Numbered from the stretch's first letter, positions 39,108 through 48,142 are shown. The stretch is DNA of 64,000 bases from Vibrio bathopelagicus (GCF_014879975.1 NZ_CP062500.1:3286001-3350000); one strand, 5' to 3'. The notes: generated by a model not told the origin, from the sequence alone. Program-made: numbers and translations.

Positions 39108-39705
39108 CGTCTACCTCCGGTTTAAACTGGTAGGTATAAGCGCGAACTCGGAAGTGCAACGTGCTGCTTTCTTGACTGACTCGCTGCCAATTCACATCAT
39201 CGAAGCTAATAATGCGCGGCAGCTTTGCGATGGCTGCGGAGAAGTCGCCAATCTCGTGGTAATCACCAGTTAGCTCGATATTGAGTGGTAAGCGATAAAG
39301 AAACTCTTTGTTCTGCTTTTGTCCCCAATCAATTCGAGTAAAGGTCAGCGCATTATCTAAGCCAAGTTCATTGACGGAAGCCAACATACTGGCGAGCTCT
39401 TTTTGCACAGGTAATTGCTCTAACAGATAATCGTAGCGGCTAGTCAGTTCATCCAACTGGCTCTGAAGTTTAGGTAGAGCAGCGACCTTATTGGCTTTAA
39501 TCCTTAAAGTGGCTTTCAAAGTCTGCTCTTGCTGCTTCAATTGTTGCAGTTCATCATCCATTGGCATGATGTACAGCCAAACGCCAACGCCCTGAATCAA
39601 TACCATCAGCAGTAGAACCACCGCTAATTGAGGCAGTAACGGCCATTCAGTGATCTCATCGACATCAAGGTCTTGCAAGCTGACCATATTTTGAAAACTA
39701 GCCAT
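39094..39705 (-). CDS. pilO: Type IV pilus inner-membrane protein PilO
   Basis: PilO dimerises with PilN in the alignment complex. The 203-residue protein has a cytoplasmic N-terminal stretch and one membrane helix (about 28-48, LLPQLAVVLLLMVLIQGVGVWLYI). A coiled coil (about 55-95) and a ferredoxin-like periplasmic domain follow. It overlaps pilN by 8 bases and pilP by 14. Confidence 0.96.
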   Translation of the reverse strand: MASFQNMVSLQDLDVDEITEWPLLPQLAVVLLLMVLIQGVGVWLYIMPMDDELQQLKQQEQTLKATLRIKANKVAALPKLQSQLDELTSRYDYLLEQLPVQKELASMLASVNELGLDNALTFTRIDWGQKQNKEFLYRLPLNIELTGDYHEIGDFSAAIAKLPRIISFDDVNWQRVSQESSTLHFRVRAYTYQFKPEVDDEIQ

Positions 39706-40312
39706 GGTTCGCCCCCGTATCTTTTATCTTCGCGGTTGTGCTCTCTGCGGTTGTTTTTTCTAAAGAAACAGGGCTAAACACAAAGGAGACCTTGAAGGTC
39801 TGGAACTCCTTATTGAAGCGCTTGCGGTTATGAACAATTGAATGCATTTCGACACTTTCAAGTGACTCGGAGCGCTCTAAATTATCCAACATAGTCGCGA
39901 GGCGAGCGGTACTGTCGCTGATGCCCGACATTTCAATTTCCTGACCATTCATCTTTATCTTGTCGACATAGACGCCCTCAGGAATCAGCTCCGGCATCAG
40001 GTTCATAAAGTCGGTGGTCTTGTTGCGCCCAAGCTGTAAGGACTCCACAACGTCGAGTCGAGTCAGGATCGCTTTATGTTCTTGCTCCGCAACTTTCAGC
40101 GACTGAATTTGTCGGTCGAGCTGGGCAATGTATTGCTTTAGGTAAGTAAGACGAGCTTGCTGCTTGTCTTGTTGGTCATGAAAATAGGTACCGACTGCCC
40201 ATTGCCCTGCAAGCGCGATGATGACGCCAAGAATGACCAGATGAACAAAGCGCTTTTTGTGCTGAGTGCGAATCTCATCGCGCCAAGGCAGCAGGTTAAT
40301 TTGATGCAACAT
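39698..40312 (-). CDS. pilN: Type IV pilus assembly protein PilN
   Basis: PilN binds PilM with its short cytoplasmic N-terminus. The 204-residue protein starts MLHQINLLPWRDEIR, the conserved PilM-binding INLLPWR motif. A membrane helix follows (about 24-43), then a coiled coil and a periplasmic ferredoxin-like fold. It overlaps pilM by 17 bases. Confidence 0.97.
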   Translation of the reverse strand: MLHQINLLPWRDEIRTQHKKRFVHLVILGVIIALAGQWAVGTYFHDQQDKQQARLTYLKQYIAQLDRQIQSLKVAEQEHKAILTRLDVVESLQLGRNKTTDFMNLMPELIPEGVYVDKIKMNGQEIEMSGISDSTARLATMLDNLERSESLESVEMHSIVHNRKRFNKEFQTFKVSFVFSPVSLEKTTAESTTAKIKDTGANHG

Positions 40313-41321
40313 GCTTTCCCCCTTGCCATTTGAGTCCGCTCATCGCCATACCCGCGGCAATCCCAAAATGTTGCCAGTCCATGGGTAAGCGACGCTTCTT
40401 CGCGACCTTATTTTCAAATAACGACAAAGGATTCAGCGATTCACAACTTAACTGAAAATGTCTTTGTAACTCTTCCGTCAGCATCGGCGTGCTGGCTCCC
40501 TCGCCCATCAACCAAATCCCGGATATCGGCTGAAGTGCATTCACCGAGGAATAGAGTTGTAACTGACGCTTGAGCTTTTCGATCAAATTAACAATAAACC
40601 GATGTGTATCCTCAGCCGTGCCGAACACATCCTCTATATCATTAGGGCTGTCAGTACCGCGAAGGTCTTGAGTACCAAAAGCGATGTCTTTATAGAAGGA
40701 TGCCGAATCCTGCGGGATAATCCCGAGCGAGGTTTGGTCGATTCCGATATCAACCAATAACCAATTCTTTTTTTCTGGATAAAGACGAGAAGCCAACTGC
40801 CAAATATTGAGCAGGCCATGTGCTTGGGTGTCGACGACGACAGGTTTAAAGCCGGCTTTGTTTAAAGCATCCGCCCGACTCTCCACTACTTCTTTGCGAG
40901 TGGCATACACCTGATAACTGCTTGTCGATCCTTTACCAAATCGTTTGTCTTCCAGCTTTACAAAATCTAAACTCAGCTCCTCGATAGGAAAGGGAGACTG
41001 GTGAGCAAAGGTTTGATAGATCGAAAACTCTTTTTCTCTGTCTTCTAATTCACTCTCTATTTGCAGTACTTTGCTGATCACCGTGTTATCAGGTACCGAA
41101 ATGGCGACGTTGCGGCAGCCAAAAGGCAGACCTTTCCTAAGTTCTTTGAGTTTCTTAACAGTTTTCTGATACTCCAGAGTATGGTTAGCTGTAAAAATGT
41201 CGTCCGAAATCGGCAGCTCTTTGTATCCCACTAAGGCATACAACTCCCCAACGGGTTTTAGGACCACAGCTTTGATGCTGTGATGATTTATATCTATACC
41301 TGTAATTAATGATGAACCCAT
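40296..41321 (-). CDS. pilM: Type IV pilus actin-like ATPase PilM
   Basis: PilM is a cytoplasmic actin/FtsA-like protein that anchors PilNO. The chosen ATG gives 341 residues beginning MGSSLITGIDINHHSIKAVVL, with AGGAG nine bases upstream. Starting eight codons earlier would place that site inside the gene. The phosphate-binding GIDINHHSIKA and LLVDIGIDQTSLGI motifs are the actin-fold PHOSPHATE 1 and 2 loops. It heads the operon, and mrcA is divergent, as is conserved. Confidence 0.95.
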   Translation of the reverse strand: MGSSLITGIDINHHSIKAVVLKPVGELYALVGYKELPISDDIFTANHTLEYQKTVKKLKELRKGLPFGCRNVAISVPDNTVISKVLQIESELEDREKEFSIYQTFAHQSPFPIEELSLDFVKLEDKRFGKGSTSSYQVYATRKEVVESRADALNKAGFKPVVVDTQAHGLLNIWQLASRLYPEKKNWLLVDIGIDQTSLGIIPQDSASFYKDIAFGTQDLRGTDSPNDIEDVFGTAEDTHRFIVNLIEKLKRQLQLYSSVNALQPISGIWLMGEGASTPMLTEELQRHFQLSCESLNPLSLFENKVAKKRRLPMDWQHFGIAAGMAMSGLKWQGGKHVASN

Positions 41322-41472
41322 GTGACCTAGCTCCTGAAGTGCCAAGCATTTCGTTGATTATCTAGGGGTTGTGATTATTAGTTAAATAAGCGTTAATAAA
41401 CGAAAGCTAAGTTTTTAACCTAGAGTACAAGGGTTTGCTGCTTATCAGCCTTAACTAATCAGGGATTATCCG

Positions 41473-44031
41473 GTGAAGTTCATAAAGCGATTATTCATAT
41501 TTACATTGATTTGCATGATTCTTGGAGTCAGTACAATTTTCGGGTTTTATTATTACGTAAAACCCGAGTTACCTGATGTTGCCACTTTGCGTGACGTAGA
41601 ACTCCAAACCCCGATGCAAGTCTTCAGTCAAGACGGAAAACTGATCTCTCAATTTGGTGAAAAGCGTCGTAACCCAGTGACTTATGACGAGATACCTCGT
41701 CACCTGGTTGAAGCCCTGATTGCTACCGAAGACAGCCGTTTCTACGAGCACCCAGGTATTGACCCAATTGGTATTACTCGTGCTGCGATCGTGGTTGCGA
41801 TGTCAGGTTCTGCCAAACAAGGTGCGAGTACCATTACTCAGCAACTAGCGCGTAACTTCTTCTTATCTAATGAGAAAAAGATCATGCGTAAGATCAAAGA
41901 GATCTTCATTGCGATCCACATTGAGCAACTGCTTAGCAAAGAAGAGATCATGGAGCTGTACGTAAATAAGATCTTCTTAGGCCACCGTTCATATGGCTTT
42001 GGCGCTGCTGCACGCGTTTACTTTGGTAAAGACCTCCCTGAACTGACTCTGAGTGAAATCGCTACGCTGGCGGGTATGCCAAAAGCACCATCAACCATGA
42101 ACCCTATCTACTCGCTTGAGCGCGCGACAAACCGTCGTAACGTGGTATTACGTCGCATGTTAGACGAGCAATACATCACTCAAGAAGAGTTCGATGAAGC
42201 GCGTAATGAAGTACTTATCTCTAAATACCACGGTGCTGAAATTGAACTCAGCGCACCGTATGTTGCTGAAGTGGCACGTGCTTGGATGGTGGAACGCTAC
42301 GGCGAAGCTGCTTATACGTCAGGCATGAAGGTCTACACGACCGTTGATTCAAAACTGCAAAAAGCCGCTAACCAAGCCGCGATTAAAAACCTACTTGGCT
42401 ACGATGAACGTCACGGCTACCGTGGTGCTGAAAAAGTATTGTGGCAAACCGAGCAATCAGCTTGGGATCATGAACAAATCGTCAAACACCTTAAGTCTCA
42501 ACCAACCTATGGTGATCTTGTGCCTGCCGTTGTGACGGATGTAGATGCGAAGAGTGCAAAGATCTGGGTTAAGAACCAAGGTGAAGGCTCTATCGAATGG
42601 CAAGGCATGAACTGGGCGCGTAAATTCCTAACGGATAATCGCCAAGGCCCTGCCCCATCTCAAGCAAAAGAGATTCTTGCGGTTGGTGAACAGATCTGGG
42701 TTCGCCATGAAGCAGTAACAGGCGACGAAGTCTCTGAAGAGCCAACAGAAGAAGCAACGACGGAAACTGAAACACCTGTTGTATGGCGACTAAGCCAAGT
42801 ACCAAATGCGAACACCGCTTTTGTTGCAATGAACCCGAACAACGGCGCAGTACTGTCGATGGTGGGTGGCTTTAACTTTGTTCACAACAAATTCAACCGT
42901 GCGACGCAATCTATTCGTCAGGTTGGTTCTGGTATCAAGCCATTTATCTACTCAGCAGCGATTGATAAAGGCCTAACGTTGGCATCATTGATCAACGATG
43001 CGCCTATCAACCAATGGGATAAGAGCCAAGGTACAGCATGGCGACCAAAGAACTCACCACCGACTTACGTGGGTCCAACTCGTTTACGTATTGGCTTAGC
43101 GCAATCTAAAAACGTAATGGCCGTGCGCGTATTGCGTGAAGTGGGCTTAGATGACACACGTAACTACCTAACACGCTTTGGCTTTGATATTGACGAAGTA
43201 CCTCGTTCTGAAACTATTGCTCTGGGTGCGGGTAGCTTAACGCCAATGAAGGTAGCGCAAGGTTACTCAGTATTCGCTAATGGCGGTTACTACGTTGAAC
43301 CTTTCTACATCAGCCACATTGAGACACCATTTGGTGAGACAGAGTTTGAAGCAACGCCAAAAGTGGTTTGTAAAGATGATTGCCAAGAGCAAATCACCAC
43401 AGACCCAATGGCAGACGAGTTTGCTGAGCATGATGTTGACGCTAAAGTGCAATACGCACCTCAGGTTATCTCTGCACAGAACGCATTCCTTGTTCGTGAA
43501 ATGATGTACAGCAACATTTGGGGTGGCGGTGATTGGAGCCAAGGTACAGGTTGGAACGGTACTGGCTGGCGTGCTCAACCGTTGAAGCGTCGTGACATTG
43601 GCGGCAAAACCGGTACAACCAATGATTCGAAAGATACTTGGTACAGCGGCTACGGCCCTGGCATGGTTGCAACGGTATGGGTCGGTTTTGATAACCACAA
43701 CCGTAATCTAGGCAGGACCAAAGCAAACTCGAACCTTGGTAAAAACCAGATTACAGGAGCAGAAGCTGGCGCGAAAACAGCAGAACCTGCATGGGTTGAT
43801 TTCATGGGAACGGCGTTAGCCGGTGTCCCTGCCCAGCGTAAAGAACTTCCGGAAAACATCATCCGAGTTCGTATCGACCGTGAAACTGGCTTACTGACCA
43901 ACAAGTTCGATAGCTCATCAATGTTCGAGTACTTCGAGAAAGGCACAGAGCCAACCGAATACATCACTGAACGTTTCAATGACGACATCTACTCAACGTC
44001 ATCAGGCGAAGCAGTAGAAGAGCTGTTCTAG
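41473..44031 (+). CDS. mrcA: Penicillin-binding protein 1A
   Basis: PBP1A is a bifunctional peptidoglycan glycosyltransferase and transpeptidase. The 852-residue protein has one N-terminal membrane anchor (about 5-27). The GT51 domain has EDSRFYEHPGID and IMELYVNKIFLG. An OB-like insert follows around 300-420, and a Glu/Thr-rich stretch (EEPTEEATTETE) lies near 420-435. The transpeptidase has SxxK in VGSGIKPFIYS, SxN in AQSKNVMAV and KTGTT. It is divergent from pilM and ends at a palindromic terminator shared with oxyR. Confidence 0.98.
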   Translation: MKFIKRLFIFTLICMILGVSTIFGFYYYVKPELPDVATLRDVELQTPMQVFSQDGKLISQFGEKRRNPVTYDEIPRHLVEALIATEDSRFYEHPGIDPIGITRAAIVVAMSGSAKQGASTITQQLARNFFLSNEKKIMRKIKEIFIAIHIEQLLSKEEIMELYVNKIFLGHRSYGFGAAARVYFGKDLPELTLSEIATLAGMPKAPSTMNPIYSLERATNRRNVVLRRMLDEQYITQEEFDEARNEVLISKYHGAEIELSAPYVAEVARAWMVERYGEAAYTSGMKVYTTVDSKLQKAANQAAIKNLLGYDERHGYRGAEKVLWQTEQSAWDHEQIVKHLKSQPTYGDLVPAVVTDVDAKSAKIWVKNQGEGSIEWQGMNWARKFLTDNRQGPAPSQAKEILAVGEQIWVRHEAVTGDEVSEEPTEEATTETETPVVWRLSQVPNANTAFVAMNPNNGAVLSMVGGFNFVHNKFNRATQSIRQVGSGIKPFIYSAAIDKGLTLASLINDAPINQWDKSQGTAWRPKNSPPTYVGPTRLRIGLAQSKNVMAVRVLREVGLDDTRNYLTRFGFDIDEVPRSETIALGAGSLTPMKVAQGYSVFANGGYYVEPFYISHIETPFGETEFEATPKVVCKDDCQEQITTDPMADEFAEHDVDAKVQYAPQVISAQNAFLVREMMYSNIWGGGDWSQGTGWNGTGWRAQPLKRRDIGGKTGTTNDSKDTWYSGYGPGMVATVWVGFDNHNRNLGRTKANSNLGKNQITGAEAGAKTAEPAWVDFMGTALAGVPAQRKELPENIIRVRIDRETGLLTNKFDSSSMFEYFEKGTEPTEYITERFNDDIYSTSSGEAVEELF

Positions 44032-44049
44032 TCGTTAGCTGAACCAACA

Positions 44050-44085
44050 AAAAAGGGTTGATATGAATTCATATCAACCCTTTTT
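44050..44085. terminator. Bidirectional terminator mrcA/oxyR, a perfect 36-bp palindrome
   Basis: AAAAAGGGTTGATATGAA and its exact complement meet at an EcoRI-like GAATTC centre. The A and T ends suit termination in both directions. It begins 19 bases after the mrcA stop codon. Confidence 0.9.
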
Positions 44086-44156
44086 AATATCTGCTATTTC
44101 AGCTTTCTTAATATCTACAACTTGAACTTTTTGTGTCTACTATTGCAAGCAGGCAG

Positions 44157-45050
44157 CTACATCGCTTTATCTAATTGAGTTCGGATAGCCTCAGCCAATT
44201 GCTCAAAGCGCCCCTTTAACGGAGAACCCGGTCGGTAAGCAACAACAATGCGACGTGAAGGCGTTGGATTCACTGCAGGCACATAACACACGCCATCTTT
44301 TTGCTTTTCCTTCGGTACCGATAGCTGAGGTAATAAAGTAATACCCGCTCCTGCTGCTACCATGTTGCGTAGCGTTTCTAAGCTGGTCGCTTTAAAACGT
44401 TCATCGTCTTTTGCACCCGCAGCAAAGCAGAAGCCTAGAGCTTGATCTCTTAAACAGTGACCGTCACCTAACGCCAACACTGTCTGTCCATTGAGCTGAA
44501 GCATATCTACCGTGTCTTGCTGAGCCCACTCATGGTCACATGGAACTGCAACACTTAATGGCTCGTCATACACATCAATCTCTTTGAACACCGCCGTTTC
44601 ATCAACCGCAGCTAATACCAAGCAATCAAGTTTGCCATCTTCCAACTGGCTCACCAATTGATGAGTCTGAGCTTCGTGCAGGTAAAGCTCAAGATCTGGG
44701 AAGCTCTCTTTCAGATGAGGAATGATTTTAGGCAAAATGTACGGGCCAACGGTCGGGATAAATCCAATGTGCATTGGTCCCGTCATCGCTTCGCCGTGTC
44801 CACTCGCCATATCTTTAAAGGTCTTCACCTCGTTGAGAATACGCTTGGCTTGCTCAACAAGTTGTAAGCCTGATTCTGTAAATATTACCTTTCTTGGACT
44901 ACGCTCGGTTAGCTGAAGACCGATTTCATCTTCGAGTTTGCGTATCTGCCCACTCAAAGTAGGTTGACTGACGAAGCACGCCTCTGCCGCTTTTCTAAAG
45001 TGCTTATGCTCTGCGAGCGCCACCAAATATTCAAAGTCACGAATGTTCAT
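44157..45050 (-). CDS. oxyR: Hydrogen-peroxide sensor regulator OxyR
   Basis: OxyR is a LysR-type activator of the peroxide response. The 297-residue protein has the N-terminal helix-turn-helix (FRKAAEACFVSQPTLSGQIRKLEDEIG). The redox pair of cysteines is in DGHCLRDQALGFC near 200-210. The effector domain fills the rest. It is divergent from the peroxiredoxin-glutaredoxin gene, with a shared 204-base control region containing an OxyR-type operator. Confidence 0.97.
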   Translation of the reverse strand: MNIRDFEYLVALAEHKHFRKAAEACFVSQPTLSGQIRKLEDEIGLQLTERSPRKVIFTESGLQLVEQAKRILNEVKTFKDMASGHGEAMTGPMHIGFIPTVGPYILPKIIPHLKESFPDLELYLHEAQTHQLVSQLEDGKLDCLVLAAVDETAVFKEIDVYDEPLSVAVPCDHEWAQQDTVDMLQLNGQTVLALGDGHCLRDQALGFCFAAGAKDDERFKATSLETLRNMVAAGAGITLLPQLSVPKEKQKDGVCYVPAVNPTPSRRIVVAYRPGSPLKGRFEQLAEAIRTQLDKAM

Positions 45051-45105
45051 GATCAGTCTCTTATCTAAAGTCTTAATCGAGACATTTTACAATAAAATGC
45101 TCTTG

Positions 45106-45142
45106 ATAGAATTTACCTATCAAAACCATAACATCAAACGAT
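45106..45142 (+). promoter_or_regulatory. Predicted OxyR operator between oxyR and prx-grx
   Basis: ATAG-N7-CTAT (45106-45120) matches the OxyR half-operator consensus with one mismatch. After exactly seven bases a second, weaker element (45128-45142) is in register, as expected for tetramer binding. It can serve prx-grx activation and oxyR autoregulation. Confidence 0.7.
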
Positions 45143-45254
45143 TAGAGCTATCAAAGGATTTATCTAATAATGGGCTCAACGAAACGAAACAGAGCAAAGA
45201 AAAACGTTAAGCTCTGATAGAACAAAATTAAAAATACTATTTAAGGAAATCAAT

Positions 45255-45983
45255 ATGTTTGCATCTAAAGAAGGTCAATCAATCCCTCAAGTAACATTCC
45301 CAACTCGCCAAGGCGATGCATGGGTTAACGTAACGACGGAAGAGCTATTCAAAGACAAGACAGTTATCGTATTCAGCCTACCAGGTGCGTTTACACCAAC
45401 ATGTTCTTCAAGCCACTTACCTCGTTACAACGAACTGCACTCAGTGTTCAAAGAAAACGGTGTTGATGACATCCTTTGTGTTTCTGTAAACGACACGTTC
45501 GTAATGAACGCATGGAAAGCAGACCAAGAAGCTGAAAAAATCACATTCATCCCAGATGGCAACGGTGACTTCACAGACGGCATGGGTATGCTAGTTGAGA
45601 AAAACGACATCGGCTTCGGCAAACGTTCATGGCGCTACAGCATGCTAGTTAAAAACGGCGTGGTAGAAAAAATGTTCATCGAAGAAGACGTACCAGGCGA
45701 CCCGTTCAAGGTTTCTGATGCTGATACTATGCTTAACTACCTTGCTCCTGAGCACAAAGAGCAAGAGTCAATCACAGTATTCACTAAGCCAGGCTGTCCT
45801 TTCTGTATGAAAGCGAAACAAAACCTAATCGACAAAGGTCTAAACTACGAAGAAGTCGTTCTAGGTAAAGATGCAACAACAGTAAGCCTACGTGCAATCT
45901 CTGGTCGCACAACCGTTCCTCAAGTCTTCATCGGTGGCAAACACATCGGTGGTAGCGAAGAACTAGAAACTTTCCTAGGTTAA
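45255..45983 (+). CDS. Peroxiredoxin-glutaredoxin hybrid protein
   Basis: A 242-residue fusion. Residues 1-165 are a Prx5-type peroxiredoxin with the peroxidatic Cys in [14 protein letters not shown]. Residues 170-242 are a glutaredoxin with the CPFC active site ([11 protein letters not shown]), TVPQVFI and GGSEEL. Such hybrids reduce hydroperoxides with glutathione as electron donor, as shown for the Haemophilus homologue. AAGGAA lies upstream. Transcription is predicted to be activated by OxyR from the adjacent operator. Confidence 0.97.
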   Translation: MFASKEGQSIPQVTFPTRQGDAWVNVTTEELFKDKTVIVFSLPGAFTPTCSSSHLPRYNELHSVFKENGVDDILCVSVNDTFVMNAWKADQEAEKITFIPDGNGDFTDGMGMLVEKNDIGFGKRSWRYSMLVKNGVVEKMFIEEDVPGDPFKVSDADTMLNYLAPEHKEQESITVFTKPGCPFCMKAKQNLIDKGLNYEEVVLGKDATTVSLRAISGRTTVPQVFIGGKHIGGSEELETFLG

Positions 45984-46033
45984 TCACTTAGTCGCTAATA
46001 AAAGCTTAGCAATTAAATAACTTCGTAATACCA

Positions 46034-46059
46034 GCTAACCCACCCTCTTGTGGGTTAGC
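46034..46059 (+). terminator. Strong hairpin after prx-grx, lacking a U tract
   Basis: GCTAACCCAC and GTGGGTTAGC form a perfect 10-bp stem around CCTCTT. No U run follows, so it may be a processing or 3'-stability element or a weak terminator. Confidence 0.55.
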
Positions 46060-46099
46060 GATTCCAAACCACTCTTATCTGAGCTTTGGAAAAAGAATA

Positions 46100-46181
46100 T
46101 AGCTTGTGACTCGCCCGTCTTTAACTAACCTATAGTTAGTAATAAGAAGCAGTTAGTAACAAAAAGCTGAATCACAAGCTA
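46100..46181. repeat. Nested inverted repeat upstream of the reductase gene
   Basis: TAGCTTGTGA (46100-46109) and TCACAAGCTA (46172-46181) are exact complements. Between them ACTAAC/GTTAGT (46124-46140) forms an inner stem. The element lies 111 bases before the reductase ATG, within the 308-base gap that is otherwise featureless. Confidence 0.65.
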
Positions 46182-46291
46182 AACCGAATAAAACAGAATC
46201 ACAAAACTGACCCGCTATCCTGACTCTCAAAAAATCACCAGAGTTGGAGGGGTTCGTTCACACTAAATTTAGCCATTGCGAGAAAATTATT

Positions 46292-47758
46292 ATGAAACAA
46301 GTCAATGTAGATGTAGCAGTTATCGGGGGCGGTACGGCAGGTCTAGGTTCTTACCGCGCTGCAAAAGCACACACTGACAGTGTCGTGATGATTGAAGGCG
46401 GCCCTTACGGTACAACCTGTGCTCGTGTTGGTTGTATGCCATCTAAACTGCTTATTGCAGCTGCAGAAAGTGTACATCACATCGAGAAAGCTCCGGCTTT
46501 TGGCGTTCACCCACAAGGTGATATCGTGATTAACGGCCGTGAAGTGATGGACCGAGTGAAGTTTGAACGTGACCGTTTTGTCGGTTTTGTTTTAGAAGGT
46601 GTTGATGAAATCCCAGAGCAAGACAAGATCTCTGGATACGCAAAATTCTTAGACGACAACACGCTACAAATTGATGACCACACGGTTGTGACCGCTAAGC
46701 GTATTGTTATCGCGACGGGTTCTCGCCCAGCATACCCTGCAGTTTGGAACGAGCTTGGTGATCGCCTGATCATTAATGATGACGTATTCAGCTGGGATGA
46801 TTTACCAGAATCAGTTGCGGTATTTGGCCCTGGTGTTATTGGCCTAGAGCTTGGTCAGTCACTACACCGCTTGGGTGTGAAAACAAAACTGTTCGGTTTA
46901 GGTGGTCAAGTTGGCCCAGTAACCGACCCAGAGATCATGGCTTACGCAGACAAAGCCTTCAATGAAGAGTTCTATCTAGATGCTGATGTAAAAATCGAAA
47001 GCATGAAACGTATTACCACTGAATCGGGTGAGGCTCGCGTCGAAATCCAGTTCATCAATAAGCAAGGTGAACTAGAAACTAACATCGTTGAGTATGTACT
47101 GGCAGCAACAGGTCGTCGTCCGAATACTGACAAACTCGGCCTAGAGAACACCTCTCTAGAGCTTGATGAACGTGGTGTGCCAATTGCCGACCACTACACG
47201 CTACAAACATCACTGCCATCAGTATTTATTGCCGGTGACGCAAGCAACCAACTGCCTCTACTGCATGAAGCAGCAGACCAAGCACGTATTGCGGGTGATA
47301 ATGCAGGTCGTTTCCCTGAGATTCGTGCAGGCCTACGCCGCTCTAAAATCTCTGCGGTATTCTCTGATCCACAAATCGCGATGGTTGGTGAAACATACAA
47401 AGAGATCATAACCCGCTTAGGCACATGTGGTTGTTTCGCAACGGGTGAAGTGTCTTTCGAGAACCAAGGTCGTTCACGAGTGATGCTACGCAACAAAGGT
47501 ATTCTGCACGTTTACGGCGAACAAGGTACAGGTCGTTTCCTTGGTGCTGAAATGATGGGACCAAACGCAGAACACTTAGCTCACTTGTTAGCATGGGCAC
47601 ACCAGAACAAGATGACGGTTTCTGAAATGCTAGACATGCCGTTCTACCATCCAGTAATTGAAGAAGGTGTACGAACCGCGCTGCGTGACCTCAACGCGAA
47701 ACTGCACTTAGGTCCAGAGATGGTGAAACACTGTCTAGACTGTGGTCCTGGTTGTTAA
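46292..47758 (+). CDS. Dihydrolipoyl-dehydrogenase-like flavoprotein disulfide reductase with Cys-rich tail
   Basis: A 488-residue class-I pyridine nucleotide-disulfide reductase. FAD binds at GGGTAGLGS. The redox disulfide is Cys43/Cys48 (CARVGC). A second dinucleotide fold follows at FGPGVIGLELG, with the GDA FAD-contact motif in FIAGDASNQ. The His453-Glu458 dyad (HPVIEE) completes the active site. It is usually annotated as dihydrolipoyl dehydrogenase, but no pdh or lipoyl genes are near. The chain ends CLDCGPGC (Cys481, 484, 488), unlike ordinary Lpd. A longer frame starts at TTG 16 codons upstream; the ATG at 46292 matches the family start but has only a weak ribosome site. True substrate is uncertain. 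Confidence 0.88.
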   Translation: MKQVNVDVAVIGGGTAGLGSYRAAKAHTDSVVMIEGGPYGTTCARVGCMPSKLLIAAAESVHHIEKAPAFGVHPQGDIVINGREVMDRVKFERDRFVGFVLEGVDEIPEQDKISGYAKFLDDNTLQIDDHTVVTAKRIVIATGSRPAYPAVWNELGDRLIINDDVFSWDDLPESVAVFGPGVIGLELGQSLHRLGVKTKLFGLGGQVGPVTDPEIMAYADKAFNEEFYLDADVKIESMKRITTESGEARVEIQFINKQGELETNIVEYVLAATGRRPNTDKLGLENTSLELDERGVPIADHYTLQTSLPSVFIAGDASNQLPLLHEAADQARIAGDNAGRFPEIRAGLRRSKISAVFSDPQIAMVGETYKEIITRLGTCGCFATGEVSFENQGRSRVMLRNKGILHVYGEQGTGRFLGAEMMGPNAEHLAHLLAWAHQNKMTVSEMLDMPFYHPVIEEGVRTALRDLNAKLHLGPEMVKHCLDCGPGC

Positions 47759-47796
47759 TCTCGGTTGATTGAGACAGAACACATAGATTAGATACT

Positions 47797-47826
47797 AAAA
47801 AGGAAAGCCATTGGCTTTCCTTTTTG
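47797..47826 (+). terminator. Terminator of the disulfide-reductase gene
   Basis: AAAAAGGAAAGCC and GGCTTTCCTTTTT form a 13-bp stem closed by ATT, followed by GUUUU. It lies 38 bases past the stop. Confidence 0.93.
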
Positions 47827-47863
47827 TTTTTGGCTAAACGCGCCAGCAAGTCCAAATCAAACT

Positions 47864-47960
47864 CGTCATTCCAGAACTGAGGTACGAGGTATCTGGAATC
47901 TCTTATCACATATAAATAGAGATTCCCGACTATGCTCCTTCGTCGCTACCGGGAATGACG
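47864..47960. repeat. 97-bp cruciform-type intergenic repeat
   Basis: Outer arms CGTCATTCC and GGAATGACG are exact complements at the two ends. Inside, GGAATCTCT pairs with AGAGATTCC, TCCAGA with TCTGGA, and TTCCCG with CGGGAA, so several folds compete. This is the form of a widespread Vibrio intergenic repeat. A half copy lies at 48070-48111. Confidence 0.8.
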
Positions 47961-48069
47961 ATAATTTTCCTATATCGTCAATCCGAAGCTAACCAGTATA
48001 ACAACGCTTTTCAAAACGCATCTAAGCTGAATCCAACCAAAATGACATCAGTTGAACCAAAACTTAACC

Positions 48070-48111
48070 CGTCATTCCAGAACCGAGGGGCCAGGTATCT
48101 GGAATCTCTTA
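48070..48111. repeat. Half copy of the cruciform repeat
   Basis: Starts CGTCATTCCAGAAC and continues through GGTATCTGGAATCTCTTA, matching the left half of 47864-47960 at nearly every position. The right half is missing, so it is a decayed or truncated copy. Confidence 0.75.
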
Positions 48112-48142
48112 AACCCGTTACTTATCGCCAAATACTAGAGAG

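Larger units (their letters stand above)
47759..48142. other. 384-base gap reductase-ridA, filled by repeats
   Basis: The gap holds the terminator at 47797-47826, one complete and one half cruciform repeat, and about 110 bases of unique sequence between them. An open frame across it (91 codons) consists largely of repeat DNA and has no ribosome site, so I do not call it a gene. Confidence 0.6.

Noticed and set aside
43267..43698. 143-codon minus-strand frame inside mrcA
   Set aside because: It is antisense to the PBP1A transpeptidase domain and has no start-site support or recognisable motif.
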